NCBI GenBank assembly: GCA_902796565.1
Contig: CADBPP010000317.1
Coordinates: 1-5,866 of the forward strand
Source of the DNA: an uncultured Eubacteriales bacterium
GTDB taxonomy: Bacteria > Bacillota > Clostridia > Eubacteriales > Anaerofustaceae
Reading direction: 5' to 3'
DNA: 5,866 nt
Below are positions 3,183-5,866 of the stretch, piece by piece; within the stretch, counting starts at the first letter, position 1; the number at the start of each line of letters is the position of its first letter. The notes beneath the pieces were generated by a model, which worked only from the letters and a program-made list of their open reading frames with translations, did not search any database and had not been told where the DNA came from. Made by a program: the position numbers and the translations under genes.

Positions 3183-5858
3183 ATGAAGCATTATCTGGAA
3201 AGTATCGAGGAGGTATTCAGCGCCGTTGATTCCTCCGCAAACGGACTTACAGACGAACAGGCGCAGCAGCGCCTGGCTGAAAACGGCAAGAACAAGCTGG
3301 ACGAAGGTGAAAAGCCCAGTCTGTTCAAAAGGATCATTGATTCCCTGTCGGATCCGATGATCATCATGCTCCTGGCGACAGCACTCATTTCGGCGGTCAC
3401 CAGCGCCCTGCAGGGTGAAGCGTTCACCGATGTGTTCATCATCCTGTTCGTCGTCATCATCAACACCATCATGGGACTGGTACAGGAGAGCAAGGCGGAG
3501 GAAGCGATAGACGCCCTGAAGGAAATGACGGCGGCTACATCAAAGGCCCTGCGAAACGGTGTCCAGACCGTCGTAAAGAGCGAAGACCTGGTGGTCGGCG
3601 ATGTACTGGTATTCGAGGCCGGCGACGTGGTCCCGGCGGACTGCAGGATCATCGAAAGCTACTCCCTCAAGGCTGAGGAAGCGGCGCTGACCGGCGAAAG
3701 CGTCCCCGTCAACAAGCTGATAGACACTCTGTACATGACTGAAGGCCAGAAGGACATAACCCTGGGCGACAGACACAACATGCTCTACAGCGGTTCCACC
3801 GTTGCCTACGGAAGAGGAAAGGCAGTGGTCGTGGCCACCGGTATGGACACCGAGATCGGAAAGATCGCGGCCAGCCTCCAGGATGCCCTCAGTGATGAGA
3901 CTCCTCTTCAGAGAAAGATGGCGGAGCTCTCCAAGACCCTTACAAAACTGGTCATCGGCATCTGCGTGTTCGTATTCATCCTCGGCATCGTAAGAAAGGG
4001 CTTCTCCGGCGAGATCGTCATCAATACGTTCCTGACAGCCATAGCCCTGGCTGTGGCAGCCATCCCCGAAGGACTTCCCGCGGTCGTGACCATCATCCTG
4101 TCGATAGGCGTCACCGCAATGTCCAAGAGAAAGGCCCTCATGCGCAAACTCGCCGCGGTGGAGACCCTGGGATGCATCCAGGTCATCTGCTCGGACAAGA
4201 CCGGTACCCTCACACAGAACAAGATGACTGTGGAGCAGAGCTTCACCTTCGACACACCGGAGGAGATCCTTGCGAGAGGAATGTCCCTGTGCTCCGACTC
4301 AAAGATGGGCCCCGGAGAGACCAGCGCCACAGGCGAACCCACAGAGAACGGTCTGGTGGAATATGCCGCCAGGCTCGGACTTCCCAAGTATGAGCTGGAC
4401 AAGGATTATCCCCGTATCGGTGAAGCACCCTTCGATTCAAACAGAAAGATGATGTCCACCGTTCATAGACAGAACGGAAAGATAGTACAGTACACCAAGG
4501 GCGCCACGGAGATAGTCATCACCCACTGCACCCACTATCTGGAAAACGGTCAGCCCAAGCCCATTACAGATGAGATCAAGAAGACCATCCTTGAAGGCAT
4601 CAAGGGATACGCCGACGAAGCACTGAGAGTCCTGGGCCTGGCAATGAGGGAATATGACGCTCCTCCCGCCAGCTATGAAGCCGAGGACCTGGAGAAGGAT
4701 CTTACCTTCGTGGGATATGTGGGAATGATGGATCCGTGCCGTATCGAGGTATTCGACGCCATAGAGCGCTGCCGTACCGCGGGCATCCGTCCCATCATGA
4801 TAACCGGAGACCACAAGGATACGGCGGTCGCCATTGCAAAGAGGCTGCACATCATCAATGACGCTGACGAAGCCATCCTCGGAGAGGAGCTGGAATCTCT
4901 CTCCGACGAAGAGATGGACAAGGTCGTTATGACCCACTCGGTATACGCCAGGGTACAGCCCGAACACAAGACAAGGATAGTCAGAGCTCTTGAGGATATG
5001 AACTATATCGTCGCCATGACGGGAGACGGCGTCAATGATGCTCCTTCCATCAAGAGCGCGAACGTGGGCGTCAGCATGGGGATCACCGGCACCGACGTCA
5101 CCAAGGGAGTTTCCGATATGGTCCTGGCGGACGACAACTTCGCCACCATAGTCAACGCCGTCGAAGAGGGCCGCAAGATCTACGACAATATCCGTAAGGT
5201 CCTGCAGTTCCAGCTCTCCACCAACATGGCGGAAGTCCTGGCGATCTTCACATCATCCCTGCTGGGCGTTGAGATGCTCTCACCCGCCCACCTGCTGTGG
5301 ATCAACATGGTCACCGACTCCGCCCCCGGCCTCGCACTGGGCATGGAGGAAGCAGAAGGTGACATCATGAGCAGAAAGCCCCGTCCCACGGACGACAGCG
5401 TGTTCTCCGAGGGAGCCGGTGTGGATATGATCATCCAGGGCATCATCATGGCGACCCTGGTGGTGGCATCCTTCTTTATCGGAGACTATGTGGAATGCCT
5501 GCATGACGGAAGGCTCTTCTCACTGGCAGAACTTATCGCTCATGGATCGAAGGACGGAATGTCCATGGCCTTCCTGACGATGAACTTCTGCGAGATGTTC
5601 CACGCCGTATGTATGAGGAGCCAGCGCAACTCCATCTTCACCCTCAAGCACCGCAACAAGTGGCTGCTGGGCGCATTCGTGCTCACCTTTGTGCTGACAC
5701 TGGGCGTCATCTACATTCCCTTCCTGGCGAACCTGTTCGAGTTCACCGCCATCAGCGCACTGGAGCTGTTCATCGCCTGCGGACTCGCGGCTATGATCGT
5801 TCCCATCATAGAGCTCTCAAAGCTCGTCCAGAGAAAGATCGCAGCAAAGAAGAACTGA
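3183..5858 (+). CDS. P2-type cation-transporting ATPase, probable Mn2+ (Ca2+/Mn2+) exporter
   Basis: Complete 891-aa P-type ATPase of the SERCA/PMR1-like group, expected in the plasma membrane and pumping divalent cations out at the cost of ATP. Domains in order: N-terminal cation-ATPase domain (about 1-50); M1-M2 (about 58-101); actuator domain with TGES (170-173); M3-M4 (about 254-312) with PEGLP (295-299); phosphorylation motif DKTGT with catalytic Asp338; nucleotide domain with FDSNRKMM (417-424) and KGA (439-441); then DPCR (517-520), TGDHK (541-545) and TGDGVND (613-619); M5-M10 (about 679-878). Cation ligands seen are Glu296 in M4, Asn681 and Glu684 in M5 (NMAE), and Asn708, Thr711 and Asp712 in M6 (NMVTD). 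All catalytic motifs are present. The ATG at 3183 is chosen because AGAGAGG (3171-3177) lies 5 nt upstream. An in-frame ATG at 3087 lies in the riboswitch leader before its terminator and has no ribosome site. The Mn2+ riboswitch upstream favours Mn2+ export, as for L. lactis YoaB; a pure Ca2+ pump is the alternative. Confidence 0.93.
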   Translation: MKHYLESIEEVFSAVDSSANGLTDEQAQQRLAENGKNKLDEGEKPSLFKRIIDSLSDPMIIMLLATALISAVTSALQGEAFTDVFIILFVVIINTIMGLVQESKAEEAIDALKEMTAATSKALRNGVQTVVKSEDLVVGDVLVFEAGDVVPADCRIIESYSLKAEEAALTGESVPVNKLIDTLYMTEGQKDITLGDRHNMLYSGSTVAYGRGKAVVVATGMDTEIGKIAASLQDALSDETPLQRKMAELSKTLTKLVIGICVFVFILGIVRKGFSGEIVINTFLTAIALAVAAIPEGLPAVVTIILSIGVTAMSKRKALMRKLAAVETLGCIQVICSDKTGTLTQNKMTVEQSFTFDTPEEILARGMSLCSDSKMGPGETSATGEPTENGLVEYAARLGLPKYELDKDYPRIGEAPFDSNRKMMSTVHRQNGKIVQYTKGATEIVITHCTHYLENGQPKPITDEIKKTILEGIKGYADEALRVLGLAMREYDAPPASYEAEDLEKDLTFVGYVGMMDPCRIEVFDAIERCRTAGIRPIMITGDHKDTAVAIAKRLHIINDADEAILGEELESLSDEEMDKVVMTHSVYARVQPEHKTRIVRALEDMNYIVAMTGDGVNDAPSIKSANVGVSMGITGTDVTKGVSDMVLADDNFATIVNAVEEGRKIYDNIRKVLQFQLSTNMAEVLAIFTSSLLGVEMLSPAHLLWINMVTDSAPGLALGMEEAEGDIMSRKPRPTDDSVFSEGAGVDMIIQGIIMATLVVASFFIGDYVECLHDGRLFSLAELIAHGSKDGMSMAFLTMNFCEMFHAVCMRSQRNSIFTLKHRNKWLLGAFVLTFVLTLGVIYIPFLANLFEFTAISALELFIACGLAAMIVPIIELSKLVQRKIAAKKN

Positions 5859-5866
5859 GCCGGATC

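Noticed and set aside
3908..4967. Minus-strand open frames (164 and 176 codons) opposite the ATPase
   Set aside because: They are antisense shadows of conserved ATPase motifs, overlap each other in frame choice, and lack promoters and ribosome sites.

Overview
This 5,866-bp window looks like chromosome from a Gram-positive anaerobe of the Bacillota, most likely class Clostridia. The evidence is a lipoprotein BMP-family binding protein, a Bacillus-type xanthine phosphoribosyltransferase, strong AGGAGG-like ribosome binding sites, short AT-rich promoter regions between moderately GC-rich genes, and a manganese riboswitch with an intrinsic terminator. The species cannot be named from sequence alone. 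I see no insertion sequence, CRISPR array, tRNA or rRNA.

Layout. (1) Positions 1-176 hold no recognisable protein gene. They contain a run of stable hairpins that looks like the 3' part of a structured RNA of unassigned class, closed by a strong hairpin that can terminate transcription from both sides. (2) On the minus strand, xpt (1469-2044) is followed after 80 bp by a BMP-family lipoprotein gene (177-1388). Both fit purine salvage: uptake of nucleosides or bases, then conversion of xanthine to XMP. Each gene has its own plausible promoter. Neither leader shows a guanine/purine riboswitch, and no ABC ATPase or permease gene follows the binding protein. (3) Positions 2045-2287 form a divergent promoter region containing a nested inverted-repeat structure of unknown role and an operator-like inverted repeat over one -35 box. 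(4) A DUF2284 gene (2288-2812, plus strand) encodes a small seven-cysteine, probably metal- or Fe-S-binding protein, and ends at a textbook terminator. (5) Positions 2813-3182 are non-coding: a promoter, a yybP-ykoY (Mn2+) riboswitch, and a leader terminator. (6) A complete type II P-type cation ATPase (3183-5858) fills the right side.

How the parts work together. The best-supported story is manganese homeostasis. The riboswitch core matches the known Mn2+-sensing consensus and sits directly before a P2-type ATPase. The pump, which would otherwise be labelled a calcium ATPase, is therefore probably induced by Mn2+ and probably exports Mn2+, perhaps with Ca2+. The purine pair on the left appears to be a separate unit. 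The window shows no functional link between the DUF2284 gene and its neighbours.

No whole new system is evident. The items most worth a second look are the unassigned RNA at the left edge, the unexplained structured element at 2146-2221, the palindrome placed between the -35 and -10 of the BMP promoter, and the alternative pairings in the riboswitch leader.
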